Shown piece by piece: positions 21,920 through 31,081 of a DNA stretch of 64,000 bases. Every line of letters begins with the position of its first letter. The first letter of the stretch is position 1. The DNA is from an uncultured Gammaproteobacteria bacterium (GTDB lineage: Bacteria > Pseudomonadota > Gammaproteobacteria > Steroidobacterales > XN24), in contig CALDWW010000008.1 in NCBI GenBank assembly GCA_937924335.1, forward strand, positions 28,089-92,088, read 5' to 3'. The notes beneath the pieces are model-generated. The model did no database searches. It saw only the letters and a list, made by a program, of their open reading frames with translations, and was not told the DNA's origin. A program made the position numbers and the translations under genes.

Positions 21920-22378
21920 ATGTTCCACGTCGTCCTCTATCAGCCTGAGATACCGCCCAACACGGGCAATATCATACGACTTTGCGCCAACACCGGGGCA
22001 AACCTGCACCTGGTGGAGCCACTGGGATTCGATCTCGACGAGCCACGCCTGCGCCGGGCGGGTCTCGACTATCACGAGTTTGCCCGGGTGCAGGTGCATG
22101 CGGACATCGAGGAATGCTTTCGCTCCATCGGGCATCCGCAGGTTCTGGCTTTCTCCAGCAAGGCATCTATCGTCTATACAGATGCTGTCTACCCACCGGG
22201 TGCGGCCCTGCTCTTCGGGCCCGAGACCCGCGGCCTGCCGCCCCATGTCCTCGATCGTGTGCCGCAATCACGCCGGTTGACGTTGCCGATGCAGCCGGGC
22301 AATCGCAGCCTCAACCTGTCAAACGCCGTCGCGGTGGTGGTGTACGAGGGTTGGCGGCAGAATGGATTTCGCGTCTGA
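21920..22378 (+). CDS. trmL: tRNA (cytidine/uridine(34)-2'-O)-methyltransferase TrmL
   Basis: SPOUT enzyme that 2'-O-methylates the wobble base of tRNA-Leu isoacceptors. The 152 residues begin MFHVVLYQPEIPPNTGNIIR and have the trefoil-knot SAM motifs LLFGPETRGLP and LPMQPGNRSLNLSNAVAVVVYE. Length and motifs match E. coli TrmL (157 residues). It is convergent with gpsA, the two stop codons being adjacent. In E. coli trmL is also near gpsA-secB-grxC-yibN, so the context is conserved. Confidence 0.96.
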   Translation: MFHVVLYQPEIPPNTGNIIRLCANTGANLHLVEPLGFDLDEPRLRRAGLDYHEFARVQVHADIEECFRSIGHPQVLAFSSKASIVYTDAVYPPGAALLFGPETRGLPPHVLDRVPQSRRLTLPMQPGNRSLNLSNAVAVVVYEGWRQNGFRV

Positions 22379-23398
22379 CTAGCCGCCGCCGGGCGCAAAT
22401 TCCGACTTGAGCGCTCTCTGCATCAGCGTCGCTACGGCTTCCTCAGGCTCTGCCCCCTGATAAAGAATCCGGTATATCTGCTCGCAGATAGGCATCTCGA
22501 CCCCGACCTGCCCGGCGACGGTGTGAACCGCATCCGCTGCCTTGACCCCCTCCACGACCTGGCGAATCTCGGCCTCTGCCTCGGCAACGGTCTTGCCCGC
22601 GGCGAGCGCCAGCCCCATACGACGGTTCCGGGACAGGTTGTCGGTACACGTGAGCACCAGATCGCCCATGCCGGCCAGGCCCATGAACGTCGCCGGCTGC
22701 GCCCCGAGGGCGACTCCCAGCCGCGTCATTTCGACAAGCCCCCTGTTGATCAGGGCAACACGGGTATTGGCGCCGAAACCCAGGCCGTCGCAGATGCCCG
22801 CGCCGATCGCCAGGACATTTTTGACCGCGCCGCCCACTTCCACGCCGATAATATCCGTCGAGGTATAGGCCCGGAACGTTTCTCCGGAGATGCTCTCTGC
22901 CAATTCACGCGCATAGCGCTCGTCAGATGCAGCGACGGTCATGGCGCTCGGCAAGCCCGCGCCGACTTCCTTCGCAAACGTCGGTCCAGACAACACAGCC
23001 TTGGGGATCTCGTGTCCCAGGACTTCCTCCGCCACCTGATGAGGTAGCTTGCCGGTCTTGAGTTCGAAGCCCTTGGTGGCCCAGGCCAGTCGGGCGCTAT
23101 CCGGCAGGTGGGGCCTGAGCATCTCCAGGACCGCCCTGAACGCATGGCTCGGCACCGAGACCAGGATGACCTGAGACTCCTTCAGCGCCCGGGCAAGATC
23201 GGGTTGAACCTCCAGTGAGTCCGGAAATGCGGCCCCCGGCAGGAACTGCTGATTCTCACGATCCTCGTCGAGCCGGTCGAGATGGTCCTCTACGCGACCC
23301 CAAAGAATGGTCCTGTGCCCGCTGCGGGCGAACTGGATAGCGAGCGCCGTACCCCAGGAACCGGCACCGATCACGGTGATCGTATTTGCTGGCGTCAT
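22379..23398 (-). CDS. gpsA: Glycerol-3-phosphate dehydrogenase [NAD(P)+]
   Basis: Soluble enzyme reducing dihydroxyacetone phosphate to glycerol 3-phosphate for phospholipid synthesis. The 339 residues carry the NAD-binding GAGSWGTALA (11-20), the catalytic lysine in GGAVKNVLAIGAG, and NTRVALINRGLVEM. Length equals that of the E. coli enzyme. It follows secB by 16 bases in the conserved run yibN-grxC-secB-gpsA. Confidence 0.97.
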   Translation of the reverse strand: MTPANTITVIGAGSWGTALAIQFARSGHRTILWGRVEDHLDRLDEDRENQQFLPGAAFPDSLEVQPDLARALKESQVILVSVPSHAFRAVLEMLRPHLPDSARLAWATKGFELKTGKLPHQVAEEVLGHEIPKAVLSGPTFAKEVGAGLPSAMTVAASDERYARELAESISGETFRAYTSTDIIGVEVGGAVKNVLAIGAGICDGLGFGANTRVALINRGLVEMTRLGVALGAQPATFMGLAGMGDLVLTCTDNLSRNRRMGLALAAGKTVAEAEAEIRQVVEGVKAADAVHTVAGQVGVEMPICEQIYRILYQGAEPEEAVATLMQRALKSEFAPGGG

Positions 23399-23414
23399 AT
23401 CGTCCCCCTAACGG

Positions 23415-23915
23415 TCAGGCGGGAGCTGAGTCCCCGCCGTCCGGCCTTGCCTCAGCCGCGTCGCGCTCTGCTTCCGCAGCTGCCAGCATCGAGTCGAAAC
23501 TGACCGGCTGCAGCTGCAATTGCGGAAATCCTCCCTTGCCGACCAGGTCTGCTACCGCTTCCCTGGCGTATGGGTAAAGCTGGGTGGGGCAGAACGTCGA
23601 CAACACTCGCTGTCTGTCCTCGTCGCCGAAACCCTTCATCAGGAATATGCCGGCCTGCTGCACCTCTACCAGATAGGCGACCGAATCATTCTGTTTGGCT
23701 TCGACGGAAATCTCCAGCACGACTTCCATCCCGTCATTACCGACATCCGCGGTTCGGGTGGCCAGGTTGACGGTGACTTTCGGCTTCCACTCACCGCGGA
23801 AGATCGCCGGGCTGGCCGGAGCCTCGAAGGAAGCATCCTTCATGTATATCTTCTGCAGCCCGATCTGCGGCCCTCCGTCGGGCGCGCCGCCAGAATTCAG
23901 TATGTTGTCCGCCAT
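23415..23915 (-). CDS. secB: Protein-export chaperone SecB
   Basis: Cytosolic tetrameric chaperone that keeps preproteins unfolded and delivers them to SecA. The 166 residues have IGLQKIYMKDASFEAPASP near the start, the central beta strands, and QLYPYAREAVADLVGKGGFPQLQLQPVSFD at the end, the family signature that includes the SecA contact. The C-terminal tail is rich in Ala and Glu. It lies between grxC (50 bases) and gpsA. Confidence 0.97.
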   Translation of the reverse strand: MADNILNSGGAPDGGPQIGLQKIYMKDASFEAPASPAIFRGEWKPKVTVNLATRTADVGNDGMEVVLEISVEAKQNDSVAYLVEVQQAGIFLMKGFGDEDRQRVLSTFCPTQLYPYAREAVADLVGKGGFPQLQLQPVSFDSMLAAAEAERDAAEARPDGGDSAPA

Positions 23916-23965
23916 GAAAGCTCCTGATCTTGTCGAATTGTATCCGGGAGGTTTCCCGGGTCAGT

Positions 23966-24256
23966 TTACGGTCTGTCTGCCGCGTCCCTGAACACGAGGC
24001 AGTCAAGCCTGCCCGATGTGTCCAGGGCGCGCAGCGCGTCATAGCCCCCTATGGGACGCCCGTCGATAAAAATCTGCGGCACCGTCCTGCGCCCGCTGAG
24101 GGACTCCATCTCGCGGCGTTTCTCCAGGTCCGAATCTACCGCGCGTTCCTCAAACTCGATGCCCCTGGAGACGAGTAAATCACGTGCTCGCCTGCAGTAG
24201 CCGCATAGTCTGGTGCCGTAGACGACGACGTCGGCATGCGCCTTGCCGGCGTTCAT
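23966..24256 (-). CDS. grxC: Glutaredoxin 3
   Basis: Small thiol-disulfide reductase using glutathione. The 96 residues show the active site CGYC at 18-21 (the common form is CPYC), the cis-proline loop RTVPQIFI, and the GGYDALRAL helix that binds glutathione. It overlaps yibN by 4 bases at its start and precedes secB. The Gly in place of Pro in the active site may shift its redox potential. Confidence 0.95.
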   Translation of the reverse strand: MNAGKAHADVVVYGTRLCGYCRRARDLLVSRGIEFEERAVDSDLEKRREMESLSGRRTVPQIFIDGRPIGGYDALRALDTSGRLDCLVFRDAADRP

Positions 24257-24705
24257 CGTTTCTTACTCTTCTTCCCTGTCTTGCCCGTGGATTGCTCCAG
24301 GGGCAGATTATCTCGCTGCCATGCCGCGATACCGCCGCGAAGTTTCGCGACGCTGGAAAAATCGGCCTTGCGCAATACGCTGGCCGCCTTGCCCGCGGAC
24401 ATACCCGTGTCACAACACACGAGCAGCGTGTGGTCCTTGTGCTTGGCGAGGTCAGGCGCCTGCTGCCCGAGCTGATCCATCGGCACATTGACCGCGCCGA
24501 CGATGTGGCCCTTCTGGAACTGAGCGGACGGCCTGATATCGACGACTCTCGCTCCGTCGTTGATGAGTTTGACCGCCTCGGCCGGAGATACTTCTGAGCC
24601 GCCGGCCCGGACGCGAATCTCCGTTACGATAGCGAACACGAGCAAACCGAGTAGCGCACCCAACAGATAGGGGTGATTTCCTGCGAATTCTATGACCTGA
24701 TCCAT
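24253..24705 (-). CDS. yibN: Membrane-anchored rhodanese-like protein YibN
   Basis: 150 residues with an N-terminal membrane helix (about 12-30, LLGALLGLLVFAIVTEI) and one rhodanese domain: VVDIRPSAQFQKGHIVGAVNVP, then the active loop starting at Cys98 in VCCDTGMSA. The end is a lysine-rich tail. The family moves sulfane sulfur or senses thiols; the real substrate is unknown. It is the first gene of yibN-grxC-secB-gpsA and is divergent from envC, as in E. coli, although E. coli has gpmM between the two. Confidence 0.93.
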   Translation of the reverse strand: MDQVIEFAGNHPYLLGALLGLLVFAIVTEIRVRAGGSEVSPAEAVKLINDGARVVDIRPSAQFQKGHIVGAVNVPMDQLGQQAPDLAKHKDHTLLVCCDTGMSAGKAASVLRKADFSSVAKLRGGIAAWQRDNLPLEQSTGKTGKKSKKR

Positions 24706-24816
24706 ACCTCAATCCGTGGTCGAGCGCCTGGCCCGCGCAAGCTGATCATTATAACAGTGGGGGATTCATCGGAGCTTGTTCGGCATAGCCGATCAAATAA
24801 ACTGTGGCGGCCAGCC

Positions 24817-25983
24817 ATGTTCGAATACCTCCAAAAAATCGCGCTCCGTCGGAATGCAGCGGTCCTGATCGCGGTGTTGGCCCTGCTGTTGTCTGCTGCC
24901 GTCGAGGATCCGGAAGGGCAACTCAAGGCGCTGCGGGAGCGGATATCGAAGGTCCAGGCCGAGATCGAGGCAGAGACGGCACGTCGAGACAAGGAGACGA
25001 CACAGCTCGCACGGGTGGAGCGCCAGGCTGCACTGGCGACCGGCAAGCTGGAGCAGACGCGGACATCACTGGACCACGCCCGGAGAGATGAGCAACGGCT
25101 GCGGGCGGAGGTCGCGACTCAACGCGATCGCCTGGTGACGCACCAGGGGGCGCTGGCGGCTCAGGCGAGGGCAGCATACGCGGGGGGCCAGACGGAACGC
25201 GTGCGCCTGTTGTTGAGCCAGCAGGATCCGGGCCGCTTCGGACGTATTCTTGTCTACTACCGCTACCTTTCCGAGATGCGCAGTGATCAGATAGAAGCCG
25301 TTTCCACCGACCTGGCCCGGCTCGCGCAGACGCAGACGGAGTTGTCCGAGACGAGCCGTCGCCTGTCCGAGCTGGAGACCCGTCAGAGACTCGAGGTCGA
25401 GAGCCTGGAAGCTTCGCGGGCTGAACGAGGCCGTATCGTCGCCCGATTGGATGCGGCTCTCCGGGATCGGCGGACCGAGGCTGAGAAGCTGGCGGCAGAA
25501 GCCGCCTCTCTGGAAGCGCTGATCGAGGAGTTACAGCAGGTGCTGGTCGACCTGCCAGGGGCAGACCGGGAACCGTTCGCTACCATGAAGGGGAAACTCG
25601 ACTGGCCGGCGCCAGGCGTATTGCTAAGTGACTACGGTCAGCCCAGGGCCGGCGGTTCGCTCAAGTGGAACGGAGTGCTCGTGGGCGCCAGCCGGGGTAC
25701 CGAAGTACGGGCCGTCTATCACGGGCGCGTCGCATACGCGGACTGGCTTCCCGGCATGGGGCTGCTCCTGGTCATCGAGCATGGCGACGGCTATATGAGT
25801 CTCTACGGTCACAATGAGGCGCTCTACAAGCAGCTTGGAGAGTGGGTGCAACCGGGCGACGTCATCGCGAGCGCGGGCGACAGTGGCGGCAGATCGCAAT
25901 CGGCCCTGTACTTCGAGATCCGAAACGGGACGCGACCGGAGGATCCGCACCGCTGGTTCAGGACTCGTTTGCCTACCAGGTAA
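24817..25983 (+). CDS. envC: Murein hydrolase activator EnvC
   Basis: Periplasmic coiled-coil protein that activates the amidases which split septal peptidoglycan during division. The 388 residues begin with a signal segment (NAAVLIAVLALLLSAA), then a long coiled coil (about 30-245) rich in Glu, Arg and Leu, and a C-terminal LytM (M23) domain from WPAPGVLLSDYGQP. The zinc ligands are degenerate: KWNGVLV stands where the HxxxD ligands would be and LYFEIRN where HxH would be, so it is an activator and not an endopeptidase. I chose the ATG at 24817; the open frame extends 48 codons upstream without a signal peptide. Confidence 0.93.
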   Translation: MFEYLQKIALRRNAAVLIAVLALLLSAAVEDPEGQLKALRERISKVQAEIEAETARRDKETTQLARVERQAALATGKLEQTRTSLDHARRDEQRLRAEVATQRDRLVTHQGALAAQARAAYAGGQTERVRLLLSQQDPGRFGRILVYYRYLSEMRSDQIEAVSTDLARLAQTQTELSETSRRLSELETRQRLEVESLEASRAERGRIVARLDAALRDRRTEAEKLAAEAASLEALIEELQQVLVDLPGADREPFATMKGKLDWPAPGVLLSDYGQPRAGGSLKWNGVLVGASRGTEVRAVYHGRVAYADWLPGMGLLLVIEHGDGYMSLYGHNEALYKQLGEWVQPGDVIASAGDSGGRSQSALYFEIRNGTRPEDPHRWFRTRLPTR

Positions 25984-26055
25984 CGTCGATTTATCGCTCT
26001 GTGGGCCTATGTTAAGGTGCTCGGACCGGCCGAAGTGGTCGGTTCAGGAAGATCT

Positions 26056-27255
26056 ATGTCATTGAAAGTTCGTGGCCTTCTCGCCGTCAGCATCGGTACG
26101 GTCCTGGGTCTGTCGCTCAGTCTCGGCTCCGCTGTGCTGGCCGAGAGACAGGACCAGGTGCGTGGAGATCTGCCGTGGGAAGAGGCCAGGCTCCTCGCCG
26201 AGGTCCTGGAGCGGGTCAAGCGTGACTATGTGGACGAAGTCGATGACGAAAGTCTGATGGAGGCCGCGATTCGGGGCATGGTGGCCAACCTGGATCCTCA
26301 TTCCTCCTACCTGAATGCAGAAGAGTACGACGAGATTCGCATCAACACGTCTGGCAACTATTCCGGCGTCGGACTCGAGCTTGGCATTGCCGAGAGCAGG
26401 ATTGTCGTTATTGCACCGATGGAGAGCAGCCCAGCGGAGGCGGCGGGAGTGGTCAGCGGGGACGTGTTGCTGAGCATCGACGGGGTCCCGGTGGATTCGT
26501 CGGACCTGAACGATGCGGTGATGCGATTGCGGGGCGATGCCGGTACCGAGGTGCGGGTCGCGATCTTGCATGCCGGGAGCGAAGATCCCCTAAGTGTGGA
26601 GTTGGTGCGCTCCCAGATCCTCGTGTCCACGGTTCACTCCGATTACATCGAGCCCGCTATCGGTTACGTGCGGCTTTCTCATTTCAGCGAGACGTCCGCT
26701 GCGGATCTTCGCCGCGAGGTGCGGGATCTGTCCGCCAGGGCGGGTGGACGGCTGGGCGGCATGGTGCTGGATCTGCGTAGCAATCCGGGGGGCGTTCTGG
26801 ATGCCGCCATCGAGATCTCTGACGCTTTCCTCGACGACGGCCTGATCGTAACCGCCGAGGGCCGTGTCCCGGACGCGAGTTTCCGACTCACCGCCGAACA
26901 GGGAGACATCCTGGACGGCGCGCCGTTGACTGTCCTGGTCAACGGGGGATCTGCGTCGGCATCCGAGATCGTCGCCGGGGCGCTGCAGGACAATCATCGC
27001 GCCACGGTCATCGGCACCGCTACCTTCGGCAAGGGCTCGGTCCAGACCGTGATGCCCCTGTCTCACGGAAGGGCGATCAAGCTGACGACATCGAGATACT
27101 ACACGCCCTCGGGACGTTCGATTCATATGCGTGGGATCGTGCCCGACGTGGTATCAGATCCGGCCGTAGTGGCAGACGCCGACACCGATCCGCAGTTGTC
27201 GCGTGCGCTCGATTTTCTGAAGACCCAGCGCGTCGCCCGCAGCAACACCGAGTAG
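26056..27255 (+). CDS. ctpA: Carboxyl-terminal processing protease (S41, CtpA type)
   Basis: Periplasmic serine protease that trims or degrades cell-wall enzymes and other proteins. The 399 residues have a signal segment (GLLAVSIGTVLGLSLSLGSAVLA), a PDZ domain about 85-165, and the catalytic core with the nucleophile in GGSASASEIV and the general-base lysine in FGKGSVQT. The short form matches CTP-3 (CtpA) rather than the long Prc. The ATG at 26056 has AGGAAG in front and gives the expected signal peptide. It sits between envC and yibQ as in Pseudomonas. Confidence 0.94.
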   Translation: MSLKVRGLLAVSIGTVLGLSLSLGSAVLAERQDQVRGDLPWEEARLLAEVLERVKRDYVDEVDDESLMEAAIRGMVANLDPHSSYLNAEEYDEIRINTSGNYSGVGLELGIAESRIVVIAPMESSPAEAAGVVSGDVLLSIDGVPVDSSDLNDAVMRLRGDAGTEVRVAILHAGSEDPLSVELVRSQILVSTVHSDYIEPAIGYVRLSHFSETSAADLRREVRDLSARAGGRLGGMVLDLRSNPGGVLDAAIEISDAFLDDGLIVTAEGRVPDASFRLTAEQGDILDGAPLTVLVNGGSASASEIVAGALQDNHRATVIGTATFGKGSVQTVMPLSHGRAIKLTTSRYYTPSGRSIHMRGIVPDVVSDPAVVADADTDPQLSRALDFLKTQRVARSNTE

Positions 27256-27258
27256 GTC

Positions 27259-28050
27259 TTGTCGATCTGTCGCGGGCTGCCAATCATCGTCCTGCTGCTG
27301 GCGTCGTTCACATCGCTCGCCCAGCCGCCTGACCCGGGGCAGGGTGTCTTTCTTGCCATAGTCATAGACGACCTTGGGAACTCCCGGCTCGAGGGCGAGA
27401 GAGTCGCTGCCTTGCCGGGTCCCGTGGCCTGCTCCGTCCTTCCACAGACACCGTTCTCCGTGCATCTGGCAGAGCGTTGTCAATCCGCCGGCAAGGAGAT
27501 CCTGTTGCATTTGCCCATGCAGCCGGACGATCCTGCGGCGGATCCCGGTCCTGGGGCGCTAATGACCGGCCAGAGCCGCGCTACCCTGCAATCTCTGTTG
27601 CATGCCGGCATAGATCATCTGCCGGGGGTCATTGGCGTCAATAATCACATGGGCAGCTACCTGACCCGCCACGCTGCCTATATGGACTGGCTCATGGAGG
27701 ACCTGTCGCAGATGCATGGCACCCTGTTCGTCGACAGCATGACCACGCCACACAGCAAGGCCCTGGGTATTGCCCGAGCTTACGGTGTGGCGACCACCAG
27801 GAGGGATCTCTTTATCGACAACGATCCGAGCCCTGAGGGTGTGCGGGCCCAATGGCGGCTTCTGCTGGAGTCGGCGCTGCGCGAGGGCAGCGCCCTCGCG
27901 ATCGGTCATCCCCGGGATGCGACGCTCGACCTGCTGGAGACAGAACTCGAAGGACTGGAGGCCCGCGGTATCATCCTGACGAGCGTGACAGATCTTATTC
28001 GGTTCAGGCAAAGGGAAACGACACGATGGCAAGAGTTCTCGTCCCGCTAG
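27259..28050 (+). CDS. yibQ: Divergent polysaccharide deacetylase family protein (YibQ)
   Basis: 263 residues starting at a TTG 3 bases after ctpA. A signal peptide (LPIIVLLLASFTSLAQ) is followed by the family motif LAIVIDDLGN and by LHLPMQP and INNHMGSYLT, which hold the Asp and His residues of the NodB-like fold. The family is annotated as divergent polysaccharide deacetylase; activity is unproven. Its constant partnership with envC suggests a cell-wall role. The end overlaps the DJ-1 gene by 25 bases. Confidence 0.9.
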   Translation: MSICRGLPIIVLLLASFTSLAQPPDPGQGVFLAIVIDDLGNSRLEGERVAALPGPVACSVLPQTPFSVHLAERCQSAGKEILLHLPMQPDDPAADPGPGALMTGQSRATLQSLLHAGIDHLPGVIGVNNHMGSYLTRHAAYMDWLMEDLSQMHGTLFVDSMTTPHSKALGIARAYGVATTRRDLFIDNDPSPEGVRAQWRLLLESALREGSALAIGHPRDATLDLLETELEGLEARGIILTSVTDLIRFRQRETTRWQEFSSR

Positions 28051-28580
28051 CGGACGGATTCGAGGAAATCGAAGCCGTTACCACTATCGACCTCCTGCGT
28101 CGGGCCGGTATCGAAGTCATCGTGGCCGGGCTGACCCAAACCCGGGTGACCGGATCTCACGGCATAGCCATGGAAGCTGACAGCGTCCTCGATGACGCAC
28201 TGGCTGAGGACTACGACATGATCGCTCTGCCAGGCGGGATGCCTGGCGCCGACAATCTCGAGAATGATCCGCGGATTATTGCCATTCTTCGAGACATGGC
28301 TGAGCGTGAGCGATTCACCGCCGCCATATGCGCAGCGCCAAAGGTGTTGGCCGCCGCGGGCTTGCTCGACGGCAAGAGGGCTACCAGCTATCCGGGGTTT
28401 CTGGACGCAGCGCGCACCCCGGGCCTGGCGGTGACCGATGCGACTGTGGAACAGCACGGCAAGGTGATCACATCCCGAGGGCCCGGGACGGCCATGGACT
28501 TCGGCCTGGCGCTGATCGAGAATCTAGTCGGGCGGGCAGGCCGAGACGCCATCGAGTCCGCACTTCAGAGACCGGGCTGA
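28026..28580 (+). CDS. DJ-1/PfpI family protein (YajL-like)
   Basis: 184 residues of the DJ-1 superfamily: MARVLVPLADGFEEIEAVT at the N-terminus, the conserved Glu near residue 15, LPGGMPGADNL, and the reactive cysteine in AAICAAPKVLA. Family members act as deglycase or redox-stress proteins, and the YajL/ThiJ branch fits best by length and motif. It starts inside the 3' end of yibQ (25-base overlap, ATG at 28026). Confidence 0.93.
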   Translation: MARVLVPLADGFEEIEAVTTIDLLRRAGIEVIVAGLTQTRVTGSHGIAMEADSVLDDALAEDYDMIALPGGMPGADNLENDPRIIAILRDMAERERFTAAICAAPKVLAAAGLLDGKRATSYPGFLDAARTPGLAVTDATVEQHGKVITSRGPGTAMDFGLALIENLVGRAGRDAIESALQRPG

Positions 28581-28616
28581 GAGCAAGACTGCGGGGTTCG
28601 TTTGGGGGAGTCCGGC

Positions 28617-29675
28617 ATGAGAAAATTACGCTCGCACTTCGTCAGAGATATCAGCGAAGACATCGAGCAGGATGAGATCAAGGGATTCGCCCGCAGCGTG
28701 GCCGAAGTGGAGTGGCTGCTGCTCATCCTTGTAATGCTCTATCTGCTCGCGCCAGGCGTCCTCGTAGAGAACCGTGATCGGGTCATCGCCATCCTCGTTG
28801 GGTTCGCGGCTTTCATCCTGTTGTTCCGTTATCTGAACTTCTACAGGCGACAGACCCGCCTGAAGATCGCCATCGAGACGCTGGTGATGATCGGCTTTAC
28901 AACGGCGGTCCTGGTGCCTACCGGCGGGCCGGCCAGCCCTCTGATGAACCTGTTCCTGCTGCCGATCATCGTGGCGGCGTTGACATTGGGCAAGTGGTTC
29001 AGCCTGTCGACAGTCGGGCTGGTTTCTTTCTGTTACGTCTACGTTGCGGCGATGACCTACGGGGACGTCTCGCTGGCGAATTTCAGCACTCTCATGGTGG
29101 CGCTGTCGCCATTCCTGCTGGTAGCGTTCATCACCACCATGCTGGCCAGCGATATCCATATAGCCCGTGGCCGTATCAAGTCGCTGTCCGAGACCGACGA
29201 ACTGACCGGGCTGCTGAACATGCGTGCCTTTTCACGGATCCATCGGCGGGAACACGACAAGGCGGAGCGTTACGGCAGGTCTTACACGGTCATGTTGATC
29301 GACATGGATGACCTGAAGAAGACCAATGACAAGCATGGGCACGAAGCCGGCAACAGGGCCGTCGTACTGGTGGCAAACGTCATTGCCCGCATTATCCGCA
29401 ACACGGACGTGGCGGCGCGATACGGTGGCGATGAATTCGTCGTGTTGCTGTCCGAGGCCGGCATCGGAGAGGCGGAAGACATCGCCCGACGCATACGGAA
29501 CAGCGTTCAAAACACTTCTCTCGAATACAAAGGCCATATGGTCAGTACATCGGTCAGCGTTGGCCTGGCGAGTTTTCCCGAAGACGGCTCGGATGCCCGC
29601 GAAATCGTGGTGAAGGCGGACCACGAAATGTATCGGCACAAGGAGTTGCGAAAACCGTCCGTCGAGCAAGCCTGA
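28617..29675 (+). CDS. Membrane diguanylate cyclase (GGDEF)
   Basis: 352 residues: five or six membrane segments over the first 170 residues (from WLLLILVMLYLLAPG to LLVAFITTMLAS), then a GGDEF domain. The active loop reads RYGGDEFVVLL, the canonical form, and DELTGLLNMRAF and IDMDDLKKTNDKHGH complete the signature. It should make cyclic di-GMP in the cytosol in response to a signal sensed in the membrane. There is no RXXD inhibitory site in the expected place. The ATG at 28617 has GGGGGAG in front; an upstream TTG at 28602 is possible. Confidence 0.93.
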   Translation: MRKLRSHFVRDISEDIEQDEIKGFARSVAEVEWLLLILVMLYLLAPGVLVENRDRVIAILVGFAAFILLFRYLNFYRRQTRLKIAIETLVMIGFTTAVLVPTGGPASPLMNLFLLPIIVAALTLGKWFSLSTVGLVSFCYVYVAAMTYGDVSLANFSTLMVALSPFLLVAFITTMLASDIHIARGRIKSLSETDELTGLLNMRAFSRIHRREHDKAERYGRSYTVMLIDMDDLKKTNDKHGHEAGNRAVVLVANVIARIIRNTDVAARYGGDEFVVLLSEAGIGEAEDIARRIRNSVQNTSLEYKGHMVSTSVSVGLASFPEDGSDAREIVVKADHEMYRHKELRKPSVEQA

Positions 29676-29686
29676 GGTCGCAGGCC

Positions 29687-30322
29687 ATGACGCGTCGCGC
29701 AAGCACCAATCGCTCGCTGTTCGCTTTCGTCGTACTCGCGTTGATCGTATCCGGCATCGATCCCCACGACCGAATGACATGGGTCCTCGAGGTGTTGCCC
29801 GTACTGGTTGGTCTCCCGGTCGTGCTCAGCCTGTATCAGCGCTTCCCGCTGACGCCGCTGTCCTACTGGTTGTTGACCATCCACGCGCTGATACTGATCG
29901 TCGGGGGTCACTACACGTACTCGAACGTGCCGTTGGGTTTCTGGTTACAGGATCTGTTCGACATGTCCCGTAATCACTACGACCGTCTCGGTCACTTCGC
30001 CCAGGGATTCGTGCCGGCGGTCGTGACGCGCGAAGTGCTGCTGCGCATGAGCCCGGTCACCAGAGGCGCCTGGCTCAACTTCCTCGTGGTCTGTGTGTGT
30101 CTCGCGATCAGCGCTTTCTACGAGATGATCGAGTGGTGGGTCGCCGTCGCGGCCGGCGTGGCCGCAGAGGCTTTCCTCGCGACCCAGGGAGACGTCTGGG
30201 ATACCCAGTGGGACATGTTTCTCGCGCTGCTCGGTGCGATGACATCGGTGTTCCTGCTTGGTCGCGTCCAGGATCGACAGCTCGGGTCGATGGGGGTCGA
30301 ACAGATCGGTGCCGGCGGATGA
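29687..30322 (+). CDS. DUF2238 (YjdF-like) membrane protein
   Basis: 211 residues with about six membrane segments. Family motifs are HYTYSNVPLG, NHYDRLGHFAQGFVPA, FYEMIEWW and TQGDVWDTQWDM; the many conserved His, Asp and Glu residues facing the membrane suggest metal or substrate binding. No function is known. Starts 11 bases after the GGDEF gene and its stop overlaps the next start by 4 bases. Confidence 0.9.
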   Translation: MTRRASTNRSLFAFVVLALIVSGIDPHDRMTWVLEVLPVLVGLPVVLSLYQRFPLTPLSYWLLTIHALILIVGGHYTYSNVPLGFWLQDLFDMSRNHYDRLGHFAQGFVPAVVTREVLLRMSPVTRGAWLNFLVVCVCLAISAFYEMIEWWVAVAAGVAAEAFLATQGDVWDTQWDMFLALLGAMTSVFLLGRVQDRQLGSMGVEQIGAGG

Positions 30323-30801
30323 GTCACCAGAGTCGCTGGCGGATCCGGTCTGTAAGCCGGGCCGACTGGCCTCGGCTCGAGGGTCTGCTGTCAGACGAGG
30401 ATCTCCCGGTGCAGGGTGTGCAAGCCGGAGCGAGCGGGCAGTTCCTCGTCGCCTCGGATGCTGCCGGCACGATCGCTGGCCTGGTCGGGCTGGAGATTCA
30501 TGGCGGCCACGGCCTGCTCCGATCGCTGGTCGTTGCCGCGCCAGCCCGGGGCTGTGGGCTGGGCGGAACCCTGGTCCGGGCCGTCGAAGCGCTTGCCAGG
30601 GAGCGAGAGATCGATCGCCTGTTCCTGTTGACGACCACCGCAGCCGGATATTTCGAGCGTCGCGGTTATGTCCGCGTAGAGCGGCATGCGCTGCCCGGGC
30701 CGATTCGGCGATCTGAGGAATTCACGCAGCTGTGCCCGGCTTCGGCCGTCGCCATGGCGAGCCCGGTGATCGATGCCGGCACCGTCCCTAGCCGTCCCTG
30801 A
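30319..30801 (+). CDS. GNAT N-acetyltransferase (ArsN2-like)
   Basis: 160 residues with the GNAT fold: LRSLVVAAPARGCGLGGTLVRAVEALA holds the acetyl-CoA pyrophosphate loop (R-G-C-G-L-G), and FLLTTTAAGYFERRGY is the usual strand and helix beyond it. This pattern, with the TTTA..YFERRGY block, is that of the ArsN2 group often called arsenic-resistance acetyltransferases, but no ars genes are nearby, so the substrate is open. Overlaps the DUF2238 gene by 4 bases (ATGA). Confidence 0.85.
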   Translation: MSHQSRWRIRSVSRADWPRLEGLLSDEDLPVQGVQAGASGQFLVASDAAGTIAGLVGLEIHGGHGLLRSLVVAAPARGCGLGGTLVRAVEALAREREIDRLFLLTTTAAGYFERRGYVRVERHALPGPIRRSEEFTQLCPASAVAMASPVIDAGTVPSRP

Positions 30802-30887
30802 CCCTTGGACCCGCCGCGGTCCCGAGTCTACACTGGCCCGGAAGCGGCACGCTGCCGGCATCGATAGGTCGATTGAGAGGTAGAGCA

Positions 30888-31064
30888 ATGGAAGTTGGGG
30901 GAATTCTGGGCCTGCTCGTGCTGATCGCCGATATCTGGGCGATATTGAATGTTGTTCAGAGCAACGCCAGCACGGGGTCGAAAGCCATCTGGATAGTGGT
31001 CATCCTGGTTCTTCCGGTCGCCGGATTCATCATCTGGTTCCTGGCGGGCCCGCGAAGCAGCTGA
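30888..31064 (+). CDS. Small PLDc_N-type membrane protein
   Basis: 58 residues made of two membrane helices (GGILGLLVLIADIWAILNVV and AIWIVVILVLPVAGFIIWFL) with a short loop, ending in AGPRSS. The pattern IWAILNVV...IWIVVILVLPVAGFI matches the N-terminal module of cardiolipin synthases (PLDc_N), which also occurs as a stand-alone small protein of unknown role. I chose the ATG at 30888 with GAGAGGTAGAG in front. Confidence 0.85.
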   Translation: MEVGGILGLLVLIADIWAILNVVQSNASTGSKAIWIVVILVLPVAGFIIWFLAGPRSS

Positions 31065-31081
31065 CGACGGCGCTGCCGTCA